A stretch of 64,000 nucleotides of DNA, from assembly GCA_002305995.1 (NCBI GenBank), contig DBRN01000011.1, positions 1 through 64,000 on the forward strand. The letters run 5' to 3'. The notes below the pieces were generated by a model that did no database searches, was not told the origin of the DNA, and saw only the letters and a program-made list of their open reading frames with translations. The DNA comes from Atopobiaceae bacterium UBA1367 (GTDB lineage Bacteria; Actinomycetota; Coriobacteriia; Coriobacteriales; Atopobiaceae). A program made the translations under genes and the position numbers. Shown piece after piece: positions 33,579-42,081 of the stretch. Position 1 is the first letter of the stretch. Each line of letters opens with the position of its first letter.

Positions 33579-34820
33579 GTGAAGGAGAAGCTCAAGAAGT
33601 CGCTCCGGGGAGAGCTCAGGCTGCTGCGTCTCACCCTCACGCGCCTGGAGCGCTTGGACTATACGTGCTCCGAGTGGCTCGCAAGCGGTCCGGGAGTGCT
33701 GTTCCTGCCCTTCAAGTACGAGGGGCAGGCCAGGGGAGCCACACTCAACTACGACGTGGTCGGGACACAGCGGCTGTCCACGTTCCTCAAGGCGGCGGTC
33801 ACGCTCGCGCAGTACGAGCGGATGCTCAGGGCGGTCAACGACGTCTGCGACGTCTGCGTGGGGAGGAGCATCCCCACCTCAGAGCTGTGGCTCGATCCCG
33901 AGGGGGTGTTCGTGACGCCCGAGGGGCAGCTGCGGTTCGTGCTCGTCCCCCTCGCGAGCAACACCTCCTTGCAGCACGGCAACCCCCTTTCCCTGCTCTC
34001 GTGGCTTGGCTCCCCCTCAAACGTGCGGATGGTCGTGGAGGATGACCTGCGGCACGTCTCGGCGGTGGGTGATTGGGCACGCCGGCAGAGCGTCTTTGCA
34101 CCCGAGAAGTTCTCGCGCTTCCTGGCGGGGGAGTTTCCCGCAGCCGCATGGCACAGCGGTGCCGTTGCCCCGGTAGGCGCGACCCACCGTGACGGCCCTC
34201 GGCCCACACCGCTCGCCACGCGCGCGACGACGGCTTCGGGATCCCGCTCGGCCGCGTTGGGGGCCGGCGCGCTCGACCCCCTCGAGCTGCTCGGCGACGA
34301 TCTCGTCCAGTCGAGCCCACCGACCGCGGTTGAGCGCATCTCCCGGACGTCGCATGAGCCTGCCCCCGAGGAGGGCGCAGACCGAGGGAGAGACCTGGGC
34401 GACACGCTGAGCCTCAGCTCTGGGTCGGCAGATACCGGCGAGAGCGTGGGACCGCCTGTGGCCCCTGCACTCGACCCCCTCGCGAGTGGCTACCTGTCCG
34501 CATGCAATGCCCTTCCGGACTCGGGAGACCTCCTTCGCATAGAGCGCCTGAGCGATGGGCTCGGGTTCGACCTTGCCAAAGGGGAGCAGGTGCTGGGCCG
34601 CTCCGCCTCGTGTGGGCTTCACTTTGGGGGCAACTCAAACGTGAGCCGCCGCCATGCGGCCATTGTCGTCGATGGCGATGGGGAGGGCATCACCCTCACC
34701 GACCTTGGTGCCACGAACGGCACCGTCGTGCGAGGCCATCGCGTGGCACCGCACGTCCCCTGCCACGTGGGACGCGGCGAGGAGTTCCTTCTCGCCGACG
34801 AGCGCTTCCGCGTGGTCTGA
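33579..34820 (+). CDS. FHA-domain protein with DUF6382-like N-terminal region
   Basis: 413 residues from a GTG at 33579 preceded by GAGGGAGGA. The N-terminal region (about 1-180) resembles DUF6382, seen with FHA domains in Firmicute secretion loci. A Ser/Pro/Thr-rich, disordered linker follows (about 185-320). The C-terminal FHA domain (about 330-413) has VLGRSASCGLHF, VSRRHAAIV and GATNGTVVRG, with the phosphothreonine contact residues present. No membrane helix is seen. As last gene of the secretion operon it could read the phosphorylation state of the TTLL protein or the kinase. Confidence 0.75.
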   Translation: MKEKLKKSLRGELRLLRLTLTRLERLDYTCSEWLASGPGVLFLPFKYEGQARGATLNYDVVGTQRLSTFLKAAVTLAQYERMLRAVNDVCDVCVGRSIPTSELWLDPEGVFVTPEGQLRFVLVPLASNTSLQHGNPLSLLSWLGSPSNVRMVVEDDLRHVSAVGDWARRQSVFAPEKFSRFLAGEFPAAAWHSGAVAPVGATHRDGPRPTPLATRATTASGSRSAALGAGALDPLELLGDDLVQSSPPTAVERISRTSHEPAPEEGADRGRDLGDTLSLSSGSADTGESVGPPVAPALDPLASGYLSACNALPDSGDLLRIERLSDGLGFDLAKGEQVLGRSASCGLHFGGNSNVSRRHAAIVVDGDGEGITLTDLGATNGTVVRGHRVAPHVPCHVGRGEEFLLADERFRVV

Positions 34821-34902
34821 CCAATACCAGCAGATCATCGACACCATCGGCCACCAAGGTCGAGAGTCACGCCGACACGTCGACGCATCACCCTCGGCCC
34901 GG

Positions 34903-34959
34903 GTTGTTACAACTTGGCTCGCTTGTCGCGGCCAGCCATGTCTCGTGGTATGGTACAAA
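34903..34959 (+). promoter_or_regulatory. Extended -10 promoter and operator-like palindrome of the XRE-cupin gene
   Basis: The palindrome GTTGTTACAAC (34903-34913) lies about 45 bases upstream of TGG-TACAAA (34951-34959), an extended -10 element without a good -35. A near copy, GTTTGTTACGAC, lies at the same distance from the promoter before the acyl-CoA synthetase at 42383, suggesting a shared regulator. Confidence 0.45.
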
Positions 34960-34995
34960 AAAGCGATCGACGTCCCCAGACGAGAGGGTCTGATC

Positions 34996-35586
34996 ATGAA
35001 GTCGGAGCAAGAGAGCCGCAAGGACATCTCCAACCGCATCCGTTCCCTGCGCGAGGACAACGACCTCACCATCGAGGACATGGCCAAGGCCACCGGGCGC
35101 TCGCCCCAGGAGTACGCGGCTCGCGAGAGCGGCGAGATGGACCTCACCTTCACCTTCCTCTACAAGTGCGCCAAGACCCTCGGCGTCGACGTCGTCGAGC
35201 TGCTGACGGGCGAGAGCCCGCACATCAAGTGGTACTCCGTGGTGGAGGCGGACGAGGGCCTGCTCATCAGCCGCCGCTCCGACTTCCGCTACATCCACAA
35301 GGCCCCGTTCTTCAAGAACCGCCTCTGCGACCCGTTCCTCGTCGACATTCCCTATCAGGAGGAGAGCCAGAACGAGCCGATCCACCTCTCCTACCACAAG
35401 GGCCAGGAGTTTGACTACGTGCTCAAGGGCCGCCTGCGCTTTGCCTTCGAGAAGCGCACCGTGGAGGTCGGCCCGGGAGACTCGCTGCTCTACGATTCGG
35501 GTCGCGGTCACGGCATCATCGCCATCGGTGGCGAGGATGCCCAGATACTGGCCGTCGTCATGCCCGACCGCGAAGAGATTATCTAG
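34996..35586 (+). CDS. XRE-family transcriptional regulator with C-terminal cupin domain
   Basis: 196 residues. An N-terminal helix-turn-helix (about 10-70: RIRSLREDNDLTIEDMAKAT and YKCAKTLGVDVVELL) is joined to a double-stranded beta-helix cupin (about 110-190: HKGQEFDYVLKGRLRF, VGPGDSLLYDSGRGHG). Such proteins sense small ligands and control adjacent metabolic genes. It precedes an acyl-CoA synthetase by 116 bases and is likely its regulator and perhaps that of the kor operon. Confidence 0.9.
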   Translation: MKSEQESRKDISNRIRSLREDNDLTIEDMAKATGRSPQEYAARESGEMDLTFTFLYKCAKTLGVDVVELLTGESPHIKWYSVVEADEGLLISRRSDFRYIHKAPFFKNRLCDPFLVDIPYQEESQNEPIHLSYHKGQEFDYVLKGRLRFAFEKRTVEVGPGDSLLYDSGRGHGIIAIGGEDAQILAVVMPDREEII

Positions 35587-35702
35587 GCATCGCCCGCCTT
35601 CCTGCGGACGGTGCCGTCACCTCAGACATCCGACCACAGCGTCGCGCTGGCGTGGTGTGCCGCGCCTGAGTGCCGACGAGTCTCTTTGCAAAGGAACTTC
35701 CC

Positions 35703-37496
35703 ATGCGCTACATCAACGAGAGCTACATCTCCGAGAGCCGCAATCTCGACGGGGAGATTGCCCACATCTCGCTTCATTACGGCAAGAGCTTCAACTGGGC
35801 CTACGACGTGGTGGATGACATCGCCGTCAACGACCCCGACCGTCCCGCCATGGTGTGGTGCAACCCGGAGGGGGAGGAGCACCGCTTCTCGTTCGGCGAG
35901 ATGAAGTTCTGGTCCGACAAGTGTGCCAACTTCCTCGTCTCGCAGGGCATCCGCAAGGGCGACATGGTGCTGGTCATCCTGCGCCGTCACTATCAGTTCT
36001 GGATGGTCGCGCTGGCCTTGCACAAGATCGGTGCGGTGCTGGTGCCTGCCACCTTCATGCTGCGCGAGCACGACCTCGAGTATCGTCTGAAGGGGGCCTC
36101 CTGCAAGGCGATCATCTGCACGGATGCCGGCGCGATCGCAGACGTCGTCGACGCGGTCGCGCCCATCTGCCCTGAGCTGCAGAAGAAGATCCTCGTCGCG
36201 GCGGGCGGCGCCGGCCTTGCCGTGAGCGAGCCGAGCTTCGAGCCCAGCCGTCATCGGGCGCTGTCGGGCCGCAGGCACATCTGCGAGCTGAGCTGCGACC
36301 GCGAGGGCTGGGTCGACTTCAATGCCGGCGTGCGCGCCGCAAGCGACTTCTGGGGGCGCGTCCCCACCACCATCGATGAGCCCATGATCATGTACTTCTC
36401 GTCGGGCACGTCGGGCAACCCCAAGATGGTGCTGCACAACGGTGCGTACGCCCTCGCCCACACCATCACCGCCAAACTGTGGCACAACGTCATTGGCGAT
36501 GGTGGCCTGCACTTCACCATCGCCGACACCGGCTGGGGCAAGGCCGTGTGGGGCAAGTTCTACGGCGCCTGGACCATGGAGTCCTGCGTTCTCACCTACG
36601 ACTTCGACCGCTTCAGCGGCGACGAGATCCTCAACCTGGTGAGCCGCTATCACGTGAGCACGCTCTGCTGCCCGCCCACGATGTATCGTCTGATGATGCA
36701 GAGCGACATCGGCGCGCATGACCTCAGCTCGCTCAAGTACTGCACCACGGCGGGCGAGTCCCTGAACCCCGACCTGTACGACTTCTGGCGCGAGAACACC
36801 GGCCTGATCATCTACGAGGGCTTTGGCCAGACGGAGACCCCGCTCACCATCGCCAACCTCAACAACGCCACGCCACGTCCGGGCTCCATGGGCAAGATCG
36901 TGCCACTCTACGACATCCGCATCCTGCATGAGGACGGCACCGAGTGCGACTATGGCGAGACGGGCGAGATCTGTGTCGCCTATGACAAGGAGAACCCGCC
37001 TGCCGGCGTCATGATGGAGTACTATCGCGACCCGGAGAAGACCGACGAGGCCATCCACGACGGCTGGTATCACACCGGTGACACCGCTTGGCGCGACGAG
37101 GACGAGTACCTGTGGTATGTCGGGCGCAACGACGACGTCATCAAGAGCTCGGGCTATCGCATAGGGCCCACCGAGATCGAGAGCGTGCTGCTGCAGCACG
37201 AGGCGGTGCGCGAGTGCGCGGTGACGGGCGTGCCCGACCCCATGCGCGGCAAGGCCGTCAAGGCCACCATCGTGCTGCATAAGGGCTTCGAGAGCTCGCC
37301 TGAGCTCACCAAGCAGCTGCAGGCCTACGTCAAGCACGAGACGGCCCCGTACAAGTACCCTCGCATCATCGACTACGTGCCTGAGCTGCCCAAAACCGTC
37401 AACGGCAAGATTCGTCGCGTCGCCATCCGCAAGCGCGACGAGGAGGCCGCGAGGCTTGCCAGCCAGGAGCAGGACAAGACCGATGGCCTGATCTGA
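35703..37496 (+). CDS. AMP-forming acyl-CoA synthetase (ACSM-like), copy 1
   Basis: 597 residues; the ATG at 35703 has AAAGGA upstream. ANL-superfamily motifs are YFSSGTSGNPKM (from about 231, ATP P-loop), YEGFGQTET (about 371), GWYHTGD, GRNDDVIKSSGYRIGP and the C-terminal Lys in NGKIRR (about 569). ADTGWGKAVWGKFYG is typical of medium-chain/aryl acyl-CoA synthetases and phenylacetate-type relatives. It activates a carboxylic acid with ATP and CoA; the substrate cannot be read from sequence. Co-location with a 2-oxoacid:ferredoxin oxidoreductase suggests acids from amino acid breakdown. Confidence 0.9.
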   Translation: MRYINESYISESRNLDGEIAHISLHYGKSFNWAYDVVDDIAVNDPDRPAMVWCNPEGEEHRFSFGEMKFWSDKCANFLVSQGIRKGDMVLVILRRHYQFWMVALALHKIGAVLVPATFMLREHDLEYRLKGASCKAIICTDAGAIADVVDAVAPICPELQKKILVAAGGAGLAVSEPSFEPSRHRALSGRRHICELSCDREGWVDFNAGVRAASDFWGRVPTTIDEPMIMYFSSGTSGNPKMVLHNGAYALAHTITAKLWHNVIGDGGLHFTIADTGWGKAVWGKFYGAWTMESCVLTYDFDRFSGDEILNLVSRYHVSTLCCPPTMYRLMMQSDIGAHDLSSLKYCTTAGESLNPDLYDFWRENTGLIIYEGFGQTETPLTIANLNNATPRPGSMGKIVPLYDIRILHEDGTECDYGETGEICVAYDKENPPAGVMMEYYRDPEKTDEAIHDGWYHTGDTAWRDEDEYLWYVGRNDDVIKSSGYRIGPTEIESVLLQHEAVRECAVTGVPDPMRGKAVKATIVLHKGFESSPELTKQLQAYVKHETAPYKYPRIIDYVPELPKTVNGKIRRVAIRKRDEEAARLASQEQDKTDGLI

Positions 37497-37524
37497 CGCC
37501 CGCGAGCCGTGCCGAAGCCCTGCC

Positions 37525-37995
37525 GGGAAGGAAATCCCCAAGTTGTGTGGGGCCAGGCTTGCAGGTGGGAGGGAAAATCAGGACGTGTGACGGGCCGAGC
37601 CCGAGGGCGGAAGGGGAAGGCCCGAGCTGCGCGTGACGTGGCTTTCCGCAGAAAAGGTTGTTGCCGGGTTGTGATCCCCCCGGCTGGTCACAACTTGGGG
37701 ATTTCCTTTCCGACCTGATCACGAGCTCCTCACAACTCGAGCTTTTTCCTTCCAGCGGGGGGCAAACGCGCACAAGTCAGGGATTTCCTTTCCGTCATGG
37801 CCTCTCGTGCAACCCCAGCTCTCACCGATGCGGACCCGACCCACCTAATATCGTCAAAATGCGGAGCGTTTTCCCACGTTTTGCAAATGAGATTGACGAT
37901 ATTAGGTGGGTCGGGTCCGCATCGGGCGGGGATTCTTTGATTTCTGTTTCCAGGTCTGGTCCCAGCCCCGCACAACTCGGGCTTTTCCTTTCCGG
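37525..37995. repeat. Degenerate copy of the 42-bp inverted repeat array
   Basis: Four forward units, with the GTTGTG-type tag at 37542, 37584, 37626 and 37668 (steps of 42), are followed by inverted units with CACAAC-type tags at 37689, 37731, 37771, about 37809 and 37971. Intact units read GGAAAGGAAATCCCCAAG then TTGTG, or its complement. The centre is GTTGTGA and TCACAAC facing each other. It fills the convergent gap between a forward and a reverse operon. It is the same family as the cleaner array at 52000. Confidence 0.75.
37826..37924. repeat. 99-bp element with perfect 32-bp inverted repeats
   Basis: Bases 37826-37857 are exactly complementary to 37893-37924 over 32 bp; the 35-base centre is A+T-richer than its surroundings. 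It interrupts the degenerate 42-bp array, whose phase resumes at 37971. A MITE-like insertion or a structured RNA are both possible; no transposase is present. Confidence 0.8.
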
Positions 37996-38087
37996 GATGC
38001 GAGCGGCAGGCGCCGTCGCGGCATCATCAGGTGATCGCCCTCTCCCGGCGCCCGCGCATTCGTGCGGAGGCATCCCGGCGCAGAAGA

Positions 38088-38125
38088 CGACAGACCCCAC
38101 CACAGCGATGTGGCGGGGTCTGTCG
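38088..38125 (-). terminator. Terminator of the 2-oxoacid oxidoreductase operon
   Basis: CGACAGACCCC (38088-38098) pairs with GGGGTCTGTCG (38115-38125); the inner CCACA/TGTGG extends the stem around a GCGA loop. It lies 31 bases past the stop of the gamma subunit gene on the reverse strand. Confidence 0.7.
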
Positions 38126-38156
38126 GTGTGACAGCGTGTGCGACGGGCGCGCCGCG

Positions 38157-38717
38157 CTACAGGTCGATGCCCATCTGGAGGGCACGCCGGTTGGGCTCCA
38201 ACAGGTGGCGCTTCGTGGGCGGCACGCACTTCTCCAGCGCGGCGTCAAGCGTCTCGCGTGCGCAGAAGCGGGTCTCCGCCCAGAGCTTGCCCAGGCAGAT
38301 GATGTTGGCCAGACCCTTGAGACCCGCCTCCTCGGCCATCTCGGTGGCCTTGAAGGTGATGACGCTCACGCCCTCGGCCATCTCGACCCCCTCGGCACCG
38401 TTCATGGCCAGGGTGGAGTCGATGATGATGGTGCCGCCCGGCTGCACGGTGGGGCCAAACTTCTCCACCGAGGGCTGGTTCATGGCAATGACGGCCGTGG
38501 GCCTGGTGATGAACGGCGTGCCGATGGCCTCATCGGAAAGCGAGACGCTGCAGTTGGCGGTGCCGCCGCGCATCTCGGGGCCGTAGCTGGGCATCCACGA
38601 TACGTGGCGCCCGTCGAGCAGGCCCGTGTTGGCCAGCACCTTGCCGGCAAACAGGAGTCCTTGGCCACCAAAGCCGGAGAGCACGCACAGCAGCTCGTGG
38701 TTGAAGTCCTCCGCCAT
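38157..38717 (-). CDS. 2-oxoacid:ferredoxin oxidoreductase, gamma subunit
   Basis: 186 residues from the ATG at 38717, two bases after the beta gene stop. LSGFGGQGLLFAGKVLA at the N terminus and SYGPEMRGGTANC are the signatures of the gamma (KorC/VorC-type) subunit. The enzyme oxidatively decarboxylates a 2-oxoacid to acyl-CoA and CO2 and reduces ferredoxin. The subunit order here is ferredoxin, alpha, beta, gamma. The substrate (2-oxoglutarate, branched-chain or aromatic 2-oxoacid) cannot be settled by reading. Confidence 0.93.
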   Translation of the reverse strand: MAEDFNHELLCVLSGFGGQGLLFAGKVLANTGLLDGRHVSWMPSYGPEMRGGTANCSVSLSDEAIGTPFITRPTAVIAMNQPSVEKFGPTVQPGGTIIIDSTLAMNGAEGVEMAEGVSVITFKATEMAEEAGLKGLANIICLGKLWAETRFCARETLDAALEKCVPPTKRHLLEPNRRALQMGIDL

Positions 38718-38719
38718 GG

Positions 38720-39616
38720 CTAGTCCTCCTTCTGCTGCTGGGCGATGGGGCAGTCCGTGGCGCGCGCGAGGGCGGCCTCGGCGGCGTTGGCAAAGCCGTC
38801 TGCGATGACGTCCTTGTACACGCCGAGCGGGTAGTAGGGCAGCATGTTGTCGCGCAGCCACTGGAAGGAGTCCTGTGGCGTCATGCCCCAGTTGGTCGGA
38901 CAGGTGGAGACGACCTCAACCAGCGAGTAGCCGATGCCGTCGATCTGGTTCTGGAAGGCCTTCTTGATGGCCCGCTTGGCCTGGACGATGTGCTGGCGGC
39001 TGTCGCAGGTGACACGCTCCACGTAGGCCACGCCGTCAAGGGTGGCCAGCAGCTCGGAGATGCGCACCGGATAGCCGGCAGCGCTCACGTCGCGGCCGTA
39101 GGGGCTGGTCTGCGTGACCTGGTTGGGCAGGGAGGTGGGTGCCATCTGGCCGCCGGTCATGCCGTAGATGGCGTTGTTGATGAAGATGACGGTGATCTTC
39201 TCCCCACGTGTGGCGGCGTGCACGGTCTCGGCGGTGCCGATGGAGGCGAGGTCGCCATCGCCCTGGTAGGAGAAGACGATGTTGTCGGGATGCACGCGCT
39301 TGACGCCGGTGGCAACCGCAGGCGCGCGACCGTGCGCGGCCTCGATCATGTCGCAGTTGAAGAAGTCGTAGCACATGACCGAGCAGCCCACGGGGGCGAT
39401 GCCCACCGTGCGGCCCTCGATGCCCAGCTCGTCGATGCACTCGGCCACGAGGTGGTTGACGATGCCATGCGTGCAGCCCGGACAGTAGTTGAAGACCACG
39501 TCGGAGAGGGCGTGCGGACGCGCGCTCTTGATGACCTCGCCCTCGGCGATCTGCGATCCGATGCGCTCCTGCTGGTAGTCGGGGAGCGTGACGGTGCCGG
39601 AATCGGGCTGTGCCAT
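38720..39616 (-). CDS. 2-oxoacid:ferredoxin oxidoreductase, beta subunit (TPP-binding)
   Basis: 298 residues from the ATG at 39616, one base after the alpha stop and with AAAGGGG upstream; a GTG nine bases earlier is possible. FNYCPGCTHG and a later DCSR-less core bind the Fe-S cluster region, and QGDGDLASIGTAE followed by NNAIYGMTGGQMAPTS is the thiamine diphosphate motif of KorB/VorA-type subunits. It is the catalytic half of the four-subunit enzyme. Confidence 0.94.
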   Translation of the reverse strand: MAQPDSGTVTLPDYQQERIGSQIAEGEVIKSARPHALSDVVFNYCPGCTHGIVNHLVAECIDELGIEGRTVGIAPVGCSVMCYDFFNCDMIEAAHGRAPAVATGVKRVHPDNIVFSYQGDGDLASIGTAETVHAATRGEKITVIFINNAIYGMTGGQMAPTSLPNQVTQTSPYGRDVSAAGYPVRISELLATLDGVAYVERVTCDSRQHIVQAKRAIKKAFQNQIDGIGYSLVEVVSTCPTNWGMTPQDSFQWLRDNMLPYYPLGVYKDVIADGFANAAEAALARATDCPIAQQQKED

Positions 39617-39617
39617 G

Positions 39618-40814
39618 CTACTCACCCCTTTCGTAGCTGCTCTTGCGGTCGGTCGGCTGCGGGAGCACCGAGCCCATGACGGTCGCGCGAGCGCTACCGT
39701 TGGACATCTCGCCCGCAGTCAGGCGCTCCTCGCCCGTGGCCAGGCGCTCGATCTGCCCCAGCACCTCCTCGGGCGTGGGCAGCACGCCGCCGGTGCGCCC
39801 GTAGAAGCTCACGTCGGCGCGGCCGTTGACGGCGAGGCGCACGTCCTCGACCATCTGCCCCATGTTGAGCTCGACGGACAGGAACCTCTTGGCGCCGGCG
39901 CCGACGACCTCGTCGATGGCCTTGGTCGGGAAGGGCCAGAGGGTGATGGGACGCAGCAGGCCGGCCTTGATGCCCTTGGCACGCGCGTCGCGCACGGCGG
40001 TGCGGGCGATGCGGGAGGCGGCGCCAAAGGCCACGAGTACGATCTCCGCGTCGTCGCACAGCATGAGCTCCTGGCGCTGGTGCCGGGCCCGCATCTCCTC
40101 ATAGCGCGCGAAGCGCTCGCGGTTGGTGTCCTCGAGCTTCTCGGGCGAGAGGTAGAGCGAGTTGACCACGTTGTGCGCGCGCTCGCCCCTGTGGCCGGAG
40201 GTGGCCCAGGGCTTGGCGGGCAGGCTCTCGGGGTCACGCGCGGGAGGGAGCAGGACGGGCTCCATCATCTGGCCGATCATGCCGTCGGCGAGGATCATCG
40301 CCGGGGTGCGATACTCGTCGGCGAGGTCGAAGGCCAGGTAGATCAGGTCTGCCATCTCCTGCACCGTGGAGGGGGCCAGCACGGGCATGTAGAAGTCGCC
40401 GTGGCCGAGGGCGCGCGTGGCCTGGAAGTAGTCGGACTGCGACGGCTGGATGCCGCCGAGGCCCGGGCCACCGCGCTCGACGTTGACGATGACGCCGGGG
40501 ACGTCGGCCCCCGCCATGTACGAGACCCCCTCGCCCTTGAGCGAGACGCCAGGCGAGCTGGAGCTGGTCATGACGCGCGCGCCTGCCGCAGCCGCGCCAT
40601 AGACCATGTTGATGGCAGCGATCTCGCTCTCGGCCTGCAGGAACGTGCCCCCGATCTGGGGCAGCTTCTTGGCCATGTAGGCGGCAAGCTCGGTCTGGGG
40701 CGTGATGGGGTAGCCGAAGAAGAACCGGCACCCGGCGCGCATGGCGGCCTCGGCCAGTACCTCGTTGCCCTTCATGAGCACGCGCCCCTCGGCGGCCTGG
40801 GTGTTGTCAGACAT
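39618..40814 (-). CDS. 2-oxoacid:ferredoxin oxidoreductase, alpha subunit
   Basis: 398 residues. GCRFFFGYPITPQTELA, a following QAESEIAAINMVYGAAAAG and SSSPGVSLKGEG are diagnostic of KorA/VorB alpha subunits; the C-terminal domain has RPITLWPFP and ELNMGQM. The start codon follows the ferredoxin stop directly. This family includes 2-oxoglutarate and branched-chain 2-oxoacid enzymes, which I cannot separate here. Confidence 0.95.
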   Translation of the reverse strand: MSDNTQAAEGRVLMKGNEVLAEAAMRAGCRFFFGYPITPQTELAAYMAKKLPQIGGTFLQAESEIAAINMVYGAAAAGARVMTSSSSPGVSLKGEGVSYMAGADVPGVIVNVERGGPGLGGIQPSQSDYFQATRALGHGDFYMPVLAPSTVQEMADLIYLAFDLADEYRTPAMILADGMIGQMMEPVLLPPARDPESLPAKPWATSGHRGERAHNVVNSLYLSPEKLEDTNRERFARYEEMRARHQRQELMLCDDAEIVLVAFGAASRIARTAVRDARAKGIKAGLLRPITLWPFPTKAIDEVVGAGAKRFLSVELNMGQMVEDVRLAVNGRADVSFYGRTGGVLPTPEEVLGQIERLATGEERLTAGEMSNGSARATVMGSVLPQPTDRKSSYERGE

Positions 40815-41021
40815 CTATCTCACCACCGTGATCGCGACGTCGGGACAGGTGATGAAGCACGAGGAGCAGCCAATGCAGTTGTCGGGGTCCACGAGCTTCG
40901 CGGGATGGTATCCCTTGGGGGTGATGCGGTCGCCGTCGAGGGCGAGCACCCCCTTCGGGCAGGCGCTCACGCACAGGCCGCAGCCCTTGCAGTGAACGTC
41001 GTCGACGATGATGCGAGCCAT
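40815..41021 (-). CDS. 4Fe-4S ferredoxin-like delta subunit of the oxidoreductase
   Basis: 68 residues with two CxxCxxCxxxCP clusters: CKGCGLCVSACPKG and CIGCSSCFITCPD, the KorD/VorD pattern. It passes electrons from the TPP subunit to soluble ferredoxin. The ATG at 41021 has GGAGAGGAAGGAAG upstream. It is the first of the four enzyme genes. Confidence 0.95.
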   Translation of the reverse strand: MARIIVDDVHCKGCGLCVSACPKGVLALDGDRITPKGYHPAKLVDPDNCIGCSSCFITCPDVAITVVR

Positions 41022-41062
41022 TCGCGCTTCCTTCCTCTCCGTTGGAACCGATCGGACACGAG

Positions 41063-41089
41063 CCCCTCGGAACGGGCCTCCCCGAGGGG
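41063..41089 (-). promoter_or_regulatory. Stem-loop between the ATPase and ferredoxin genes
   Basis: CCCCTCGG (41063-41070) pairs with CCGAGGGG (41082-41089) in the 86-base gap. It could be an attenuator or processing site that sets the level of the enzyme genes relative to the ATPase. Confidence 0.4.
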
Positions 41090-41107
41090 AGACGCCCCGC
41101 CCTGGGC

Positions 41108-41839
41108 CTAATCATCCCATGGTGTGCGTACAAATCTAGGCATCACCAGCAGGGGCTCGTGGTCTGAGCCCTCGTCTGTTAACGCCTCGGTAACGGTCGC
41201 GCCACCTGCGAGCGCCACCTGTGGAACGATTGTGGCGGCGACGGGAAGCCCAAGCAGGCGGGCGGTCTCGCGGGCAAAGGCGCGGCCGTGGCGCACGTGG
41301 GCCATCGTGGTCTCGCTGCCGAGGTTCGTCGCATTGAGGATGGCGTCCGCCCTGAGGTGCGCGTGCCGCTCGATGTCGGGAAGCAGGGCGGCGGCCTCCG
41401 CCGGGTCCGTGGTCAGCGAGCGATAGGCGCTCACCACGTAGAGGACACGCGCCGCGGCGGCGTCGAGCAGGGCGGCCCAGCGACCGATGGTGGTGGCGCC
41501 GTCGTCGTCCCCGCCCACGTCGATGACGAGCCGCCTCTCGGCCGATCCGGCCGCCTGCCCGATGGCGGCATCCAGCTCGCCCGAGAGGCTGGGGGTGTCG
41601 AGCGTGGTGCGGGCGAGCACCGGTGCGATCAGGCGAACGCCGGCCTCGGCCAGCAGCTCCGGGTAGTCGCTCGAGCGAAAGTAGGGGTTCACCACGTCGA
41701 GGTCGGCGAGGGTCACCTCGAAGCCCGCGCCAGACAGCTGTCGCGCGAGACCGATCGCCATGTTGGTCTTGCCCACGCCCGCATGCCCCAGCAGCACGGT
41801 GATGGGAGACGAGAGCGCCTCGGCGGATGTGGTGGTCAT
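41108..41839 (-). CDS. P-loop ATPase (MinD/CooC/ParA-like) upstream of the oxidoreductase
   Basis: 243 residues. VLLGHAGVGKTNMAIGLA (about 14-31) is a Walker A loop; TLADLDVVNPYFRSSDY follows, and LVIDVGGDDDGA is the Walker B region. Deviant-Walker ATPases of this type act in metal-cofactor maturation or in partitioning. Its place as first gene before kor suggests a maturation or regulatory role for that enzyme, but this is inference. Confidence 0.75.
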   Translation of the reverse strand: MTTTSAEALSSPITVLLGHAGVGKTNMAIGLARQLSGAGFEVTLADLDVVNPYFRSSDYPELLAEAGVRLIAPVLARTTLDTPSLSGELDAAIGQAAGSAERRLVIDVGGDDDGATTIGRWAALLDAAAARVLYVVSAYRSLTTDPAEAAALLPDIERHAHLRADAILNATNLGSETTMAHVRHGRAFARETARLLGLPVAATIVPQVALAGGATVTEALTDEGSDHEPLLVMPRFVRTPWDD

Positions 41840-41894
41840 CGGGCCTCCTCAAGGACGTGCGCGCAGGTGTGTGACGGGGCATCCTCCCGGTCGG

Positions 41895-41985
41895 CGTGAG
41901 CCGGGGACACCCCAGCCCACGCAAGCCGGCGACACCCCAGCTCCAGCCCACGCGAGCCGGAGACGGCTCATCCCCCAGCTCACGC
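41895..41985. repeat. Three short direct repeats in the kor operon leader
   Basis: AGCCGGGGACACCCCAGC (41899), AGCCGGCGACACCCCAGC (41924) and a diverged AGCCGGAGACGGCTCATC (41955) lie in the untranslated leader of the reverse operon. Their purpose is not evident. Apart from these and the promoters, the 543-base gap 41840-42382 holds no supported gene. Confidence 0.5.
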
Positions 41986-42081
41986 GCAGCGGGGGAGCGC
42001 CTCCAGTCAGCGTGCGACGAGAGTGCATCCCTGCGTGGCGCCAATGGGGTGCGCCCCCGACCCCTGCAGTATCCCCCAAAC

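Noticed and set aside
39588..41111. 507-codon forward frame opposite the kor genes
   Set aside because: The reverse strand encodes four clear oxidoreductase subunits over the same bases; the forward frame is their shadow.
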